Below the pieces are notes generated by a model. It had not been told where the DNA came from. It saw only the letters and a program-made list of their open reading frames with translations, and did not search any database. A stretch of 14,625 nucleotides of DNA from JAZSMS01 sp045536015 (GTDB lineage Bacteria > Bacillota > Clostridia > Christensenellales > QALW01): positions 1 to 14,625 of the forward strand of contig JAZSMS010000016.1 in NCBI GenBank assembly GCA_045536015.1, read 5' to 3'. Made by a program: the position numbers and the translations under genes. Shown in pieces: positions 1 to 6,580 of this stretch (position 1 is the first letter of the stretch; each line of letters starts with the position of its first letter).

Positions 1-228
1 TGCCTTTGCTACATACTTAACAGTAGCATACTGCTCGGGGTTGCAAGGAACAACTCCTTCTACAACGTCGCCATCATCGGTACGAATAGTATATTCAACC
101 CTATCGCAAAGGTCACAGCCGCCATTGTTGCGGCGGGGGAAAATATAAAACGTTATCTCGTCACCTACGTGGTACGAAAGCACGGGCTTATCGGTTTTAA
201 TTGTAAAATATTGGGAATAAAGCGCCAT
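1..228 (-). CDS. N-terminal fragment of unidentified protein (possibly acetylxylan esterase-like)
   Basis: The first 76 codons of a gene whose 3' end is outside the window. The ATG at 228 is preceded by AAGGAGTG at good spacing, so the start is well supported. The visible part begins MALYSQYFTI and has alternating polar and hydrophobic stretches, as in a beta-sandwich domain. It contains a CxxC pair (GGCDLCDR, about residues 36-43). There is no signal peptide, so the product is probably cytoplasmic. The pattern of an N-terminal YSQYF segment, a VGDEITF strand and a TDDGDVVEG segment recalls the N-terminal beta domain in some clostridial acetylxylan esterase/cephalosporin-C deacetylase-type hydrolases. 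That match is from memory and weak, and the catalytic domain is not in view. The gene has its own promoter downstream of the serA terminator, so it is a separate transcription unit. Confidence 0.6.
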   Translation of the reverse strand, partial: MALYSQYFTIKTDKPVLSYHVGDEITFYIFPRRNNGGCDLCDRVEYTIRTDDGDVVEGVVPCNPEQYATVKYVAKA

Positions 229-257
229 AAAATCACTCCTTAAAATGTACTGTAAAT

Positions 258-286
258 ATTGTAGCATTTTGAAAACAAAAAGACAA
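258..286 (-). promoter_or_regulatory. Sigma-A-type promoter of the gene at 1-228
   Basis: On the minus strand, TTGTCT (286-281) and TACAAT (263-258) are separated by exactly 17 bases. The -10 box ends 29 bases before the ATG at 228, which leaves a short leader holding the AAGGAGTG ribosome binding site. It lies just beyond the serA terminator. Confidence 0.6.
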
Positions 287-336
287 CAAAAAAAGGAATT
301 ATTTGCAAAAAAGTTATTTTTACAAACAATTCCTTT
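287..336 (-). terminator. Rho-independent terminator of serC-serA
   Basis: On the minus strand AAAGGAATT (336-328) pairs with AATTCCTTT (300-292). The stem extends inward through one G-U pair and TTTG/CAAA, giving about 14 pairs around an A/T-rich loop. A run of seven T follows at 294-288. It lies 20 bases past the serA stop codon. The stem is AT-rich, so it may be of moderate strength. Confidence 0.6.
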
Positions 337-355
337 AAATTGTTAAGGGTTTTAA

Positions 356-1519
356 TTAAAGAACACGAACGCGGATAACGTTTTCATTATTCTTAATAGC
401 CTCGATAGTTTCTTGCTTTGCCTCGCCGTCAATATCCATAATGGTGTAAGCGTATTCGCCCTTTGAAGCGTTGATCATACCACTTATGTTTTCTTGCGCG
501 GCAGCAATAGCGGCAGTAAACGAGCCTACCATATTGCTGATGTTCTTGTGGCAAACGGTAATACGAGCCTTGCCCGAACGAGCGAGCGAAGCGGCAGGAT
601 AGTTTACGCTGTTTTTAATGTTACCGTTTTCGATAAAGTCGGCAAGCTCTTTAGAAGCCATAACTGCGCAGTTGTCTTCAGATTCGGGCGTTGAAGCGCC
701 AAGGTGAGGAAGGCAGATAACGTTCTTTGCGCCGATAAGTGCATCGGACGAAAAATCGGTTACGTACTTGCGGATTTTTCCTGTTTCGCAAGCGGCAATA
801 ACGTCGGCATCCTTAATAAGTCCGCCACGGGCAAAGTTAAGAATAATAACGCCGTCCTTCATCTGTGCGATAGTATCGTTGTTTATCATACCCTTTGTCG
901 AATCAATCTGCGGAACGTGAAGCGAGATAATATCGCAAGAAGCATAGATTTCTTCTAAAGTGTCAGCCTTTTTAATGGAGCTTGATAATTTCCAAGCAGC
1001 TTCGATAGAAACAAACGGATCGTAGCCGATAACGTTTAAGCCAAGGTCGATAGCTGCATTTGCAACCATACCTCCAATAGCGCCAAGACCGATAACACCC
1101 AAGGTCTTGCCTGCAATTTCGGGACCTACAAACTGACCCTTGCCTTTTTCTGCCATCTTGCCTACGGCATCGCCGTTGCCCTTTAAGGTCTTTGCCCAAT
1201 CGTAAGCTTCGCAAACGTTACGGCTTGCTAAAATCATAGCACCTAAAACAAGCTCTTTAACTGCGTTAGCGTTAGCACCGGGAGTGTTAAAAACAACTAT
1301 ACCCTTTTGTGCGCAAGCATCAAGCGGAATATTGTTTACGCCTGCGCCGGCACGCGCAACTGCAACGGTCTGCTCGTTAAAATCATAAGAAAGCATATCA
1401 GCCGAGCGAACTAAAATACCAACGGGATTCTCTGCATTATCGGTGATAGTGTACTTATCCTCGGGCAAATTTTCTTTAACCACGTCGGCAATAGAGTTAA
1501 GCTTTAAAATCTCTGTCAT
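356..1519 (-). CDS. serA: D-3-phosphoglycerate dehydrogenase
   Basis: Catalyses the first step of phosphorylated serine biosynthesis, oxidising 3-phosphoglycerate to 3-phosphohydroxypyruvate with NAD+. The product is 387 aa from the ATG at 1519, which has GAGG six bases upstream. A GTG four codons earlier (1531), overlapping the serC stop as GTGA, has no good ribosome binding site. The order is an N-terminal substrate-binding half-domain with AGAGVNNIP (about 57-65), a Rossmann fold with GVIGLGAIGG (141-150), the conserved arginine in NFARGG (about 231), the catalytic histidine in LPHLGAS (about 272), and a C-terminal ACT-like domain from about 318 that may mediate serine feedback. It is of the short form, without the intervening domain of about 530-aa PGDHs. 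The position usually held by the catalytic Glu appears to be Asp (TDFSSDA). It is cotranscribed with serC, the next enzyme of the pathway. Confidence 0.95.
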   Translation of the reverse strand: MTEILKLNSIADVVKENLPEDKYTITDNAENPVGILVRSADMLSYDFNEQTVAVARAGAGVNNIPLDACAQKGIVVFNTPGANANAVKELVLGAMILASRNVCEAYDWAKTLKGNGDAVGKMAEKGKGQFVGPEIAGKTLGVIGLGAIGGMVANAAIDLGLNVIGYDPFVSIEAAWKLSSSIKKADTLEEIYASCDIISLHVPQIDSTKGMINNDTIAQMKDGVIILNFARGGLIKDADVIAACETGKIRKYVTDFSSDALIGAKNVICLPHLGASTPESEDNCAVMASKELADFIENGNIKNSVNYPAASLARSGKARITVCHKNISNMVGSFTAAIAAAQENISGMINASKGEYAYTIMDIDGEAKQETIEAIKNNENVIRVRVL

Positions 1520-1527
1520 AATTAGCC

Positions 1528-2604
1528 TCACTTATTTTCGTTTTCGAATTTTTTCATAAACTCTACAAGCTTTTTAACGCCCTCGATAGGCATAGCGTTG
1601 TAGATAGAAGCGCGCATACCGCCAACCAAGCGGTGACCCTTAAGCGAAACAAAGCCTTCAGCCGCTGCTTCTTTAATAAACTTTGCGTCAAGCTCTTCTG
1701 AGGGAGTAACAAAGGGAACGTTCATAAGCGAACGGTCTTCCTTTGCAACCTTGCTTGAGAAGAACGAAGAAGAATCAATAAAATCGTACAAAATTTTTGC
1801 TTTTTCGATATTGTTTTTATAAATAGCGTCAACGCCGCCCATTTCCTTTATCCAGCGGAAAACAAGCATAGCAATATAAATGCTGTAGCAGGGAGGAGTG
1901 TTGTAAAGGCTTTCTTTATCTGCCTGAGTCTTCCACTTAAGCATTGTGGGACACGAGGGAACAAAGCGGTCTAAAAGATCTTCGCGTACGATTACAACGG
2001 TAACACCTGCAGGGCCGATGTTCTTTTGTGCGCCTGCGTAGATAACGCCAAACTTAGAAACGTCAACGGGCTGTGAAAGAATCATTGAAGACATATCTGC
2101 TACAAGCGGAACGTCGCCCGTTTCGGGAACGTAGTTGTAAAGAGTACCGAAAATGGTGTTATTAAAGCAGATGTGCACGTAGTCAGCCTCGGGGTCGATA
2201 TCCTCTTTTGTAATTTTGGGTATGTAGGAATATGTTTTATCTTCACTGGAAGCAACTATTCTGGCACTGGTAAATCTTCCGCCCTCTTTTGCAGAAAGAG
2301 ATGAGAAGTTGCCCGAAACAACGTAGTCGGCCTTGCCGTTTTTTGTTAAGTTAAGCGGAACACAAGCAAACTGTGTGCTTGCACCACCCTGAACAAAAAG
2401 TACCTTATAGTTGTCGGGAATGTTCATAAGCTCGCGGAGAAGAGCCTCGGCTTCTTTAATGATGCCATCATAAACCTTTGCTCTGTGGCTCATCTCAAGA
2501 ACGCTCATACCGCTTCCTTCATAGTCAAGCATTTGCTCTGCAGCCTGCTTTAATACTGCTTCGGGCAGCATCGAAGGGCCTGCACTAAAATTGTAAACTC
2601 TCAT
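1528..2604 (-). CDS. serC: Phosphoserine aminotransferase
   Basis: PLP-dependent cytoplasmic enzyme that converts 3-phosphohydroxypyruvate and glutamate to O-phosphoserine and 2-oxoglutarate, the second step of serine synthesis. The 358-aa length is normal for SerC. It opens with the family signature YNFSAGPSMLPE (4-15) and DYEGSGMSVLEMSHR (27-41). Other landmarks are the phosphate-binding VQGGAST (71-77), the PLP-contacting aspartate in VADMSS (168-173), the PLP Schiff-base lysine K194 in GAQKNIGPAG, and the C-terminal GHRLVGGMRASIYNA substrate-binding stretch. The ATG at 2604 has a perfect AGGAGG six bases upstream. It is the first gene of the serC-serA operon, and the serA ATG lies nine bases beyond the stop. 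No serB phosphatase gene is in view. Confidence 0.97.
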   Translation of the reverse strand: MRVYNFSAGPSMLPEAVLKQAAEQMLDYEGSGMSVLEMSHRAKVYDGIIKEAEALLRELMNIPDNYKVLFVQGGASTQFACVPLNLTKNGKADYVVSGNFSSLSAKEGGRFTSARIVASSEDKTYSYIPKITKEDIDPEADYVHICFNNTIFGTLYNYVPETGDVPLVADMSSMILSQPVDVSKFGVIYAGAQKNIGPAGVTVVIVREDLLDRFVPSCPTMLKWKTQADKESLYNTPPCYSIYIAMLVFRWIKEMGGVDAIYKNNIEKAKILYDFIDSSSFFSSKVAKEDRSLMNVPFVTPSEELDAKFIKEAAAEGFVSLKGHRLVGGMRASIYNAMPIEGVKKLVEFMKKFENENK

Positions 2605-2635
2605 ATTTGCCTCCTAAATATATTATAAAATATTA

Positions 2636-2653
2636 TTGATTAAAGTTAATCAA
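2636..2653. promoter_or_regulatory. Operator-like palindrome at the serC transcription start
   Basis: TTGATTAA-AG-TTAATCAA is a perfect 8-bp inverted repeat with a 2-bp centre. It begins 4 bases downstream of the serC -10 box and so covers the expected transcription start near 2651. A dimeric repressor bound there would block initiation. The regulator is not identifiable from this window, and being AT-rich such a palindrome is less improbable by chance. Confidence 0.5.
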
Positions 2654-2657
2654 AGTT

Positions 2658-2686
2658 ATTATACTATTCATTTATTTTTTTAGCAA
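2658..2686 (-). promoter_or_regulatory. Sigma-A promoter of serC-serA
   Basis: On the minus strand the -35 TTGCTA (2686-2681) and a consensus -10 TATAAT (2663-2658) are separated by 17 bases. The expected start near 2651 gives a leader of about 46 bases that ends in the AGGAGG of serC. Confidence 0.75.
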
Positions 2687-2718
2687 CCGATTTTTGTAAA
2701 TTGGCAACCATTTTTTGC
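2683..2718. repeat. Pair of 15-bp direct repeats upstream of the serC promoter
   Basis: GCAACCGATTTTTGT (2683-2697) and GCAACCATTTTTTGC (2704-2718) match at 12 of 15 positions and are offset by exactly 21 bases, about two helical turns. The inner copy overlaps the -35 box. The spacing fits two sites for one DNA-binding protein on the same face, but the A/T-rich composition limits confidence. Confidence 0.35.
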
Positions 2719-2748
2719 AAAAAAAAGCACCGAAAAATCTTCGGTGCT
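2719..2748 (-). terminator. Rho-independent terminator of the glycolipid glycosyltransferase gene
   Basis: A perfect 9-bp stem (AGCACCGAA, 2748-2740 on the minus strand, with TTCGGTGCT, 2734-2726) has a 5-base loop and is followed by eight T (2726-2719). It starts eight bases past the stop codon of the gene at 2756-3856 and insulates serC from it. Confidence 0.9.
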
Positions 2749-2755
2749 GTAGCAG

Positions 2756-3856
2756 TTATTTAGAAAAAAAGTCGTAAATTACTTCGCAAGGGTCAACGTT
2801 AAATTCTTCACGCATTCTTTTTGACGTTTCTTCAAGCTTTTGTGCATCAAAAAGCATTTTAAGACAAACGTCGGTTGTTGAATCATCCTCGGTCTGCGCA
2901 ACGCCAAAGCCAAGCGGCTCAAAAAAGTGGCGGTTATGCGCTTCGCAGCCCGAAACGGCGTCAATAAACACCATAGGTAAGCCCTTAAAGCAGGCTTCGG
3001 TAGTACTTATTCCGCCCGCCTTTGTTAAGTAAAGGTCGGCACTGTCCATCAAAAGCGAAACCTCGTTTGTATAGCCAAGCGCGCGCACATTTTTGGCGTT
3101 AAGCTTTTCAAGACGCGTTTTTAATTTTTCGTTTTTGCCGCAGCAAACGGTTAAAACAACATCCTCGGGCAAACGGCGCGAAAGCGTATCGACAAGCTCT
3201 GCCATAGGGCCGCAGCCAATCGAGCCGCACATCATCAAAACATGCTTTTGCTCGGGTAAAATATCAAACTTTGCCTTTGCGCTTGCCTTATCAAGACGCG
3301 TTAAAAACGTCTTTTTTATCGGTATTCCCGAGGGAATAATTTTATTCTTATCAACACCGCAGTCGATAAATTCCTGTGTAAGCGACTTGTGCGGCGAAAA
3401 ATAAGCGTCAAGCTTGCTTTCGTTTACGCCGGGATGGCAGGTGTAGTCGGTAGAAACGTTTGCCGTTTTTAAATTTTTATGCCTGTACCTTATAAGCATT
3501 TCGGTGACCATAAGCGCGGCAAACGGGTGCGTGCAGATAATACCGTCAAAGTTTTCGGCACATACAAAGCTTTCAAGCTTTTTAACGCCCGAGCAAAGAA
3601 TGGTGTGAACAGGCGTATCCTTTGCAAAAACGGGATGCCGCTCGGAAAAATCGTATCCGATATCAAAAAGAGCAGGCGCATAGCGGTAAAGACGAACGTG
3701 CCACGCGCAGATAAATTCCGAAAACTTTTTTGATAAAAATTCAAGCGCGTCAAACGGAACACATTCATCACCCTTTAAGGTAAAATGCTCGATAATAGCG
3801 TTTGCCACCGAGTTGTGTCCCTGGCCGGTATTGCAGGATAAAACAAGTATCTTCAA
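2756..3856 (-). CDS. MGDG synthase/UgtP-family diacylglycerol glycosyltransferase
   Basis: A 366-aa GT-B enzyme of the family that transfers glucose or galactose from a UDP-sugar to diacylglycerol at the inner face of the membrane, making glycolipids and lipoteichoic-acid anchors. The N-terminal MGDG-synthase domain starts with LVLSCNTGQGHNSVA (4-18), where the usual GGGH is GQGH. ICTHPFAA (107-114) is also typical. The C-terminal GT28-like domain has MMCGSIGCGPM (208-218) and the donor-binding LTKAGGISTTEA (277-288) before KGLPMV. Length is near that of UgtP. There is no transmembrane segment. The start is TTG at 3856, supported by AAGGAG eight bases upstream and by the first strand of the family fold beginning immediately. 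Sugar and acceptor cannot be assigned. It stands alone, divergent from spoIIA. Confidence 0.85.
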   Translation of the reverse strand: MKILVLSCNTGQGHNSVANAIIEHFTLKGDECVPFDALEFLSKKFSEFICAWHVRLYRYAPALFDIGYDFSERHPVFAKDTPVHTILCSGVKKLESFVCAENFDGIICTHPFAALMVTEMLIRYRHKNLKTANVSTDYTCHPGVNESKLDAYFSPHKSLTQEFIDCGVDKNKIIPSGIPIKKTFLTRLDKASAKAKFDILPEQKHVLMMCGSIGCGPMAELVDTLSRRLPEDVVLTVCCGKNEKLKTRLEKLNAKNVRALGYTNEVSLLMDSADLYLTKAGGISTTEACFKGLPMVFIDAVSGCEAHNRHFFEPLGFGVAQTEDDSTTDVCLKMLFDAQKLEETSKRMREEFNVDPCEVIYDFFSK

Positions 3857-3871
3857 AAAAATTACTCCTTA

Positions 3872-3899
3872 ACAAAGCCGTTTGCTTTTGTGGCTTTGT
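3872..3899 (-). promoter_or_regulatory. 5'-leader hairpin upstream of the glycosyltransferase ribosome binding site
   Basis: On the minus strand ACAAAGCC (3899-3892) pairs with GGCTTTGT (3879-3872) over a 12-base loop. The mRNA should start near 3900, so the hairpin would form the extreme 5' end of the transcript. The AAGGAG follows one base after the stem. It could protect the mRNA 5' end or modulate ribosome access; no known riboswitch is recognisable. Confidence 0.5.
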
Positions 3900-3906
3900 C
3901 AATTAA

Positions 3907-3935
3907 ATTTTAGCAAAATTTTGATTTTCTGTCAA
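3907..3935 (-). promoter_or_regulatory. Sigma-A promoter of the glycolipid glycosyltransferase gene
   Basis: On the minus strand a consensus -35 TTGACA (3935-3930) and -10 TAAAAT (3912-3907) are separated by 17 bases. It is one of the best promoters in the window. The leader of about 44 bases is mostly the hairpin at 3872-3899. Confidence 0.8.
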
Positions 3936-3980
3936 GATAAGCCGTCGGACAAAAGTAGAACAAAAACGACTTTCTTTTTC

Positions 3981-3989
3981 AAAGGAAAT
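3981..3989 (+). promoter_or_regulatory. Possible sigma-H -35 element of the spoIIA operon
   Basis: AAAGGAAAT fully matches the sigma-H -35 consensus RNAGGAWWW. It is in the right place, since spoIIA operons are transcribed by sigma-H in known sporeformers. The matching -10 (GAAT type) is not clear in the A-rich stretch that follows, so the call is tentative. Confidence 0.35.
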
Positions 3990-4051
3990 TTTTAAAAAAC
4001 AAATAAAAATAAGCTAGGGTGACCGTAAGCGGTTTCTAAGGGAGGAAAGGT

Positions 4052-4333
4052 ATGCTTAGAATTAAATTTGAAGGTGAGCTTGACCACCACAGTGCAGAGG
4101 GGCTGCGCGAAAGTATTGATAAAAAAATAATGTCAAGCAAAGAAAAGGAAATAGTTTTTGACTTATCTGACGTGACGTTTATGGATTCCAGCGGCGTAGG
4201 TGTGCTTTTGGGCAGATATAAGCTTTTTGCACTGCGCAAAATGTTTATTTTCGGCGCAAAGGGAAGCGTAGATAGAGTTTTAAAATTATCGGGCGTTTAT
4301 CAGCTTATGCCAAAGAAGGAGGAAGAAAAATGA
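4052..4333 (+). CDS. spoIIAA: Anti-sigma F factor antagonist SpoIIAA
   Basis: A STAS-domain protein that, when dephosphorylated in the forespore, displaces sigma-F from SpoIIAB. The phosphoserine segment VTFMDSSGVGVLLGRYK (41-57) holds the serine pair at 46-47, and GELDHHSAEGL (8-18) is typical of SpoIIAA. At 93 aa it is shorter than the B. subtilis protein (about 117 aa): it begins roughly 13 residues later in the fold and lacks most of the C-terminal tail. The start is nevertheless firm, with GGGAGG six bases before the ATG. It is the first gene of the operon, and its stop overlaps the spoIIAB start as ATGA, which suggests translational coupling. The order spoIIAA-spoIIAB-sigF identifies the locus beyond the general STAS match. 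Confidence 0.95.
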   Translation: MLRIKFEGELDHHSAEGLRESIDKKIMSSKEKEIVFDLSDVTFMDSSGVGVLLGRYKLFALRKMFIFGAKGSVDRVLKLSGVYQLMPKKEEEK

Positions 4334-4779
4334 AAAACAACGCAAGAATAAGGTTTGATGCAATTTCACAAAACGAAGCGTTTGCGCGTCTTTGTGTAAG
4401 TGCGTTTATTGCAGGCGCAAACCCTAATTTAGAGGAATTAAGCGATATAAAAACTGCCGTAAGCGAGGCGGTTACAAACGCGATAGTTCACGGATACAAA
4501 AATTCGTCTGGCGAGATAGAAATGGTACTTAACTTAACAAAAAACAAGCTGACAATTCAGGTGCTTGATTGGGGAATAGGAATTTGCGACGTTGATGAAG
4601 CGCGCAAGCCGTTTTTTACCACCTGCACTGACGGAACGCGCTCGGGCATGGGTATAACAGTTATGGAAAGCTTTATGGACAGCGTAAAAATAGTTTCGGC
4701 ACACGAAGAGGGCACCAGAGTAGTTATGGAAAAAACGATAATGGGTGAGTGCAATGTGGGACAGCAAGCGGACGAATGA
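4330..4779 (+). CDS. spoIIAB: Anti-sigma F factor/serine kinase SpoIIAB
   Basis: A GHKL-fold protein of 149 aa that binds sigma-F and holds it inactive, and that phosphorylates SpoIIAA on serine using ATP. The N-box lies at 38-56 (E46, N50 in SEAVTNAIVHGY). The G1 box is LDWGIGI (79-85, with the ATP-contacting D80). The G2 box is GTRSGMGITVMESFMD (102-117). The ATG overlaps the spoIIAA stop, and GGAGG nine bases upstream serves as ribosome binding site. Its last 35 bases lie inside the longest version of the sigF reading frame. Dimerisation and the switch between the sigma-F and SpoIIAA partners are known for the family and not visible here. Confidence 0.96.
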   Translation: MKNNARIRFDAISQNEAFARLCVSAFIAGANPNLEELSDIKTAVSEAVTNAIVHGYKNSSGEIEMVLNLTKNKLTIQVLDWGIGICDVDEARKPFFTTCTDGTRSGMGITVMESFMDSVKIVSAHEEGTRVVMEKTIMGECNVGQQADE

Positions 4780-5464
4780 GCTTATTTTGCTTGCTCAGGG
4801 AGGCGACAACTATGCAAGAGAACAGCTTTTAGCCGAAAACGTTCCTTTAGTTAAAAGTCTTATTAAAAAGTTTTTAGGGCGGGGCTTTGATTACGACGAT
4901 TTATTTCAAACAGGAATGATAGGGCTTATAAAGGCTATCGACGGGTTTGATACACAAAAGGGCGTGCGCTTATCTACCTACGCCGTTCCGCTTATTTTAG
5001 GAGAAGTAAAAAAATTTGTGCGCGATTATAACAGCGTTAAAATTCCGCGCTCAATCAAAGAACTTCAGCAAAAAATTAAGGCGTATCAGTTAAGCTTGAT
5101 TTCCTTGGGAAAAGACGAGCCGACAATAGAGCAGATATGTAAGGCTTTATGCGCGGATAAGGAAGACGTGCTTGTTGCGATAGAAAGTATGGCTTCGTGT
5201 GCGTCGCTTGATGAAAAAAACGAGGACGGTCTAAGCATTTTAGACGTACTTGAGCAAAAGAATGACCGCGCCTCAATTTTTGACCGCCTTGCGCTTGAGC
5301 AATGTCTTGCAACGCTTGACGAGCGCGCGAAAAAGGTAATTCTTATGCGCTTTTTTAGAGAAAAAACACAAACCGAGGTTGCAAAAATGCTTGGTATTTC
5401 GCAGGTACAGGTTTCGCGCATTGAGGCAAAGGCAATAGAAAGCTTAAGAAAAAAATTAAAATAA
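4754..5464 (+). CDS. sigF: RNA polymerase sigma-F factor (SpoIIAC)
   Basis: The first compartment-specific sigma factor of sporulation, directing forespore transcription after septation. The frame opens at a GTG at 4745 (239 aa); the ATG three codons later (236 aa) is preferred because GGTGAG lies four bases upstream. Region 2 is clear at about 43-95 (FDYDDLFQTGMIGLIKAID, then LSTYAVPLILGEVKKFVRD). Region 3 begins at SVKIPRS. Region 4 holds the helix-turn-helix TQTEVAKMLGISQVQVSR (about 206-223). Length and architecture match SigF/SigG. The position behind spoIIAA and spoIIAB identifies it as sigma-F rather than sigma-G. A strong terminator follows the stop directly. Free sigma-F is controlled by the two upstream gene products. 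Confidence 0.96.
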   Translation: MWDSKRTNELILLAQGGDNYAREQLLAENVPLVKSLIKKFLGRGFDYDDLFQTGMIGLIKAIDGFDTQKGVRLSTYAVPLILGEVKKFVRDYNSVKIPRSIKELQQKIKAYQLSLISLGKDEPTIEQICKALCADKEDVLVAIESMASCASLDEKNEDGLSILDVLEQKNDRASIFDRLALEQCLATLDERAKKVILMRFFREKTQTEVAKMLGISQVQVSRIEAKAIESLRKKLK

Positions 5465-5493
5465 ACAGACTCTTAAAAAGAGTCTGTTTTTTT
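5463..5493 (+). terminator. Rho-independent terminator of the spoIIA operon
   Basis: AACAGACTCTT (5464-5474) and AAGAGTCTGTT (5478-5488) form an 11-bp stem around a 3-base loop. The T-run 5487-5493 overlaps the stem end. It overlaps the last base of the sigF stop codon. Confidence 0.93.
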
Positions 5494-5515
5494 ATGCAAA
5501 AACGGCAAAACTGCG

Positions 5516-5544
5516 TTGAAAAAGAGTGCATTATGGGTTATACT
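5516..5544 (+). promoter_or_regulatory. Upstream sigma-A-like promoter of the glycan operon
   Basis: TTGAAA (5516-5521) and TATACT (5539-5544) are separated by 17 bases. It is not next to any gene; if used, the mRNA would have a leader of about 220 bases before the permease, or the product would be a separate small RNA. Confidence 0.45.
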
Positions 5545-5698
5545 AACTAAGTAAAAAGCACAATTTATACGATTTTAAAAGCAAAAAACGTTGCGGAATT
5601 TTGCAATTATATCAATAACAATATTTTGTTTTACTTGTGCTAAAGAATATTTGCAAAAACGGCTTGTTTTTAAAAGAAATAAACAGATGAATAAAAAC

Positions 5699-5727
5699 TT
5701 GATACAATAAAAAATTTGTGGTATAAT
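5699..5727 (+). promoter_or_regulatory. Main sigma-A promoter of the glycan operon
   Basis: TTGATA (5699-5704) and consensus TATAAT (5722-5727) have 17-base spacing, with the ATG of the permease 43 bases downstream. All five genes to 12463 follow with gaps of 3-12 bases and no terminator, so they are probably one transcript. Confidence 0.8.
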
Positions 5728-5770
5728 CTTTGGTTAGGAACCTATATAAAATAAAATAGGAAGGGTTACT

Positions 5771-6568
5771 ATGTTTAACAATATAAAATACGTATGTAAA
5801 AAATATTCGTTTTTACTTAAACAGCTTGTTTCGCGCGACTTTAAGGTAAAGTATAAGCGAAGCGTGCTTGGAATTTTTTGGAGTCTTTTGTATCCCGTTT
5901 TAACTATGGCGGTAATGGCAATAGTTTTTACAAACGTTTTTAAGTTTACTACTCCGGGAGTTAATTACCTTGCGTATTTAATGAGCGGACTTGTTATGTT
6001 TAACTATTTTTCAGAGGCTTCTAACCTTGCAATGAGCAGCGTTGTAGGCAATTTTAGTTTAATAAACAAGGTTTATATGCCAAAGTATATTTTTCCGCTT
6101 TCAAAATGCATTTTTGTTGGAATAAACTTTGTGCTTTCGCTTATTCCGCTTTACGTAATTTTAATTGCAACGGGCACGCTTGATTTTTCTTGCTTGTATT
6201 GGCATCTTTTGTTGCCCTATGCGTTTTTGTGCTTGTTTATGTTTACGCTTGGAATAGGACTTATCCTGTCAACCGTTTCGGTATTCTTGCGTGATATGTT
6301 TTATATCTACGGCGTAGTAATTTCGCTTTGGACGTACTTAACGCCTATAATGTACGATATTGCAATAATAGACCATCCTGTTTTGCAAACGTTATTTAAG
6401 TGTAACCCGATGTATTGGTTCATCTACTTTGCGCGCCGTATAATGCTTTTTAACACGGTTCCCGAGTTAAACGCGTGGATATACTGCCTTGTGCTTGGTC
6501 TTGGAACTATGCTTATAGGCATTTTTGTGTTTAAGAAAAATCAGCATAAATTTATTTACTACGTATAA
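5771..6568 (+). CDS. ABC-2 type polysaccharide export permease (Wzm/TagG family)
   Basis: The membrane subunit of an ABC exporter that moves a lipid-linked glycan or teichoic-acid-like polymer across the cytoplasmic membrane. At 265 aa it has the usual size. The amphipathic interface segment RDFKVKYKRSVLGIFWSLL (22-40) is the hallmark of the Wzm/TagG/RfbD group. About six membrane segments can be placed near 36-56, 64-84, 106-133, 143-170, 175-197 and 235-254. CNPMYWFI (211-218) matches the conserved NP-Y motif before the last helix. The ribosome binding site is GGAAGGG. It is the first gene of the operon, and its ATPase partner begins 12 bases downstream. The exported substrate must be inferred from the glycosyltransferases that follow. 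Confidence 0.92.
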   Translation: MFNNIKYVCKKYSFLLKQLVSRDFKVKYKRSVLGIFWSLLYPVLTMAVMAIVFTNVFKFTTPGVNYLAYLMSGLVMFNYFSEASNLAMSSVVGNFSLINKVYMPKYIFPLSKCIFVGINFVLSLIPLYVILIATGTLDFSCLYWHLLLPYAFLCLFMFTLGIGLILSTVSVFLRDMFYIYGVVISLWTYLTPIMYDIAIIDHPVLQTLFKCNPMYWFIYFARRIMLFNTVPELNAWIYCLVLGLGTMLIGIFVFKKNQHKFIYYV

Positions 6569-6580
6569 GGAGTTTGTCTA

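Larger units (their letters stand above)
5494..5770 (+). other. Non-coding interval upstream of the glycan operon
   Basis: No convincing ORF lies between the sigF terminator and the permease ATG. The interval is very AT-rich and carries two sigma-A-like promoters (5516-5544 and 5699-5727). Between them AGCACAA (from about 5557) and TTGTGCT (from about 5635) could pair over a long distance. Near the gene, CCTAT and ATAGG flank a short loop next to the ribosome binding site GGAAGGG. No riboswitch or known RNA was recognised. Confidence 0.5.

Noticed and set aside
1520..1531. GTG at 1531 as serA start
   Set aside because: No Shine-Dalgarno before it, whereas the ATG at 1519 has GAGG at six bases.
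2605..2755. T-box or riboswitch upstream of serC
   Set aside because: The expected leader is only about 46 bases and has no antiterminator or specifier structure.
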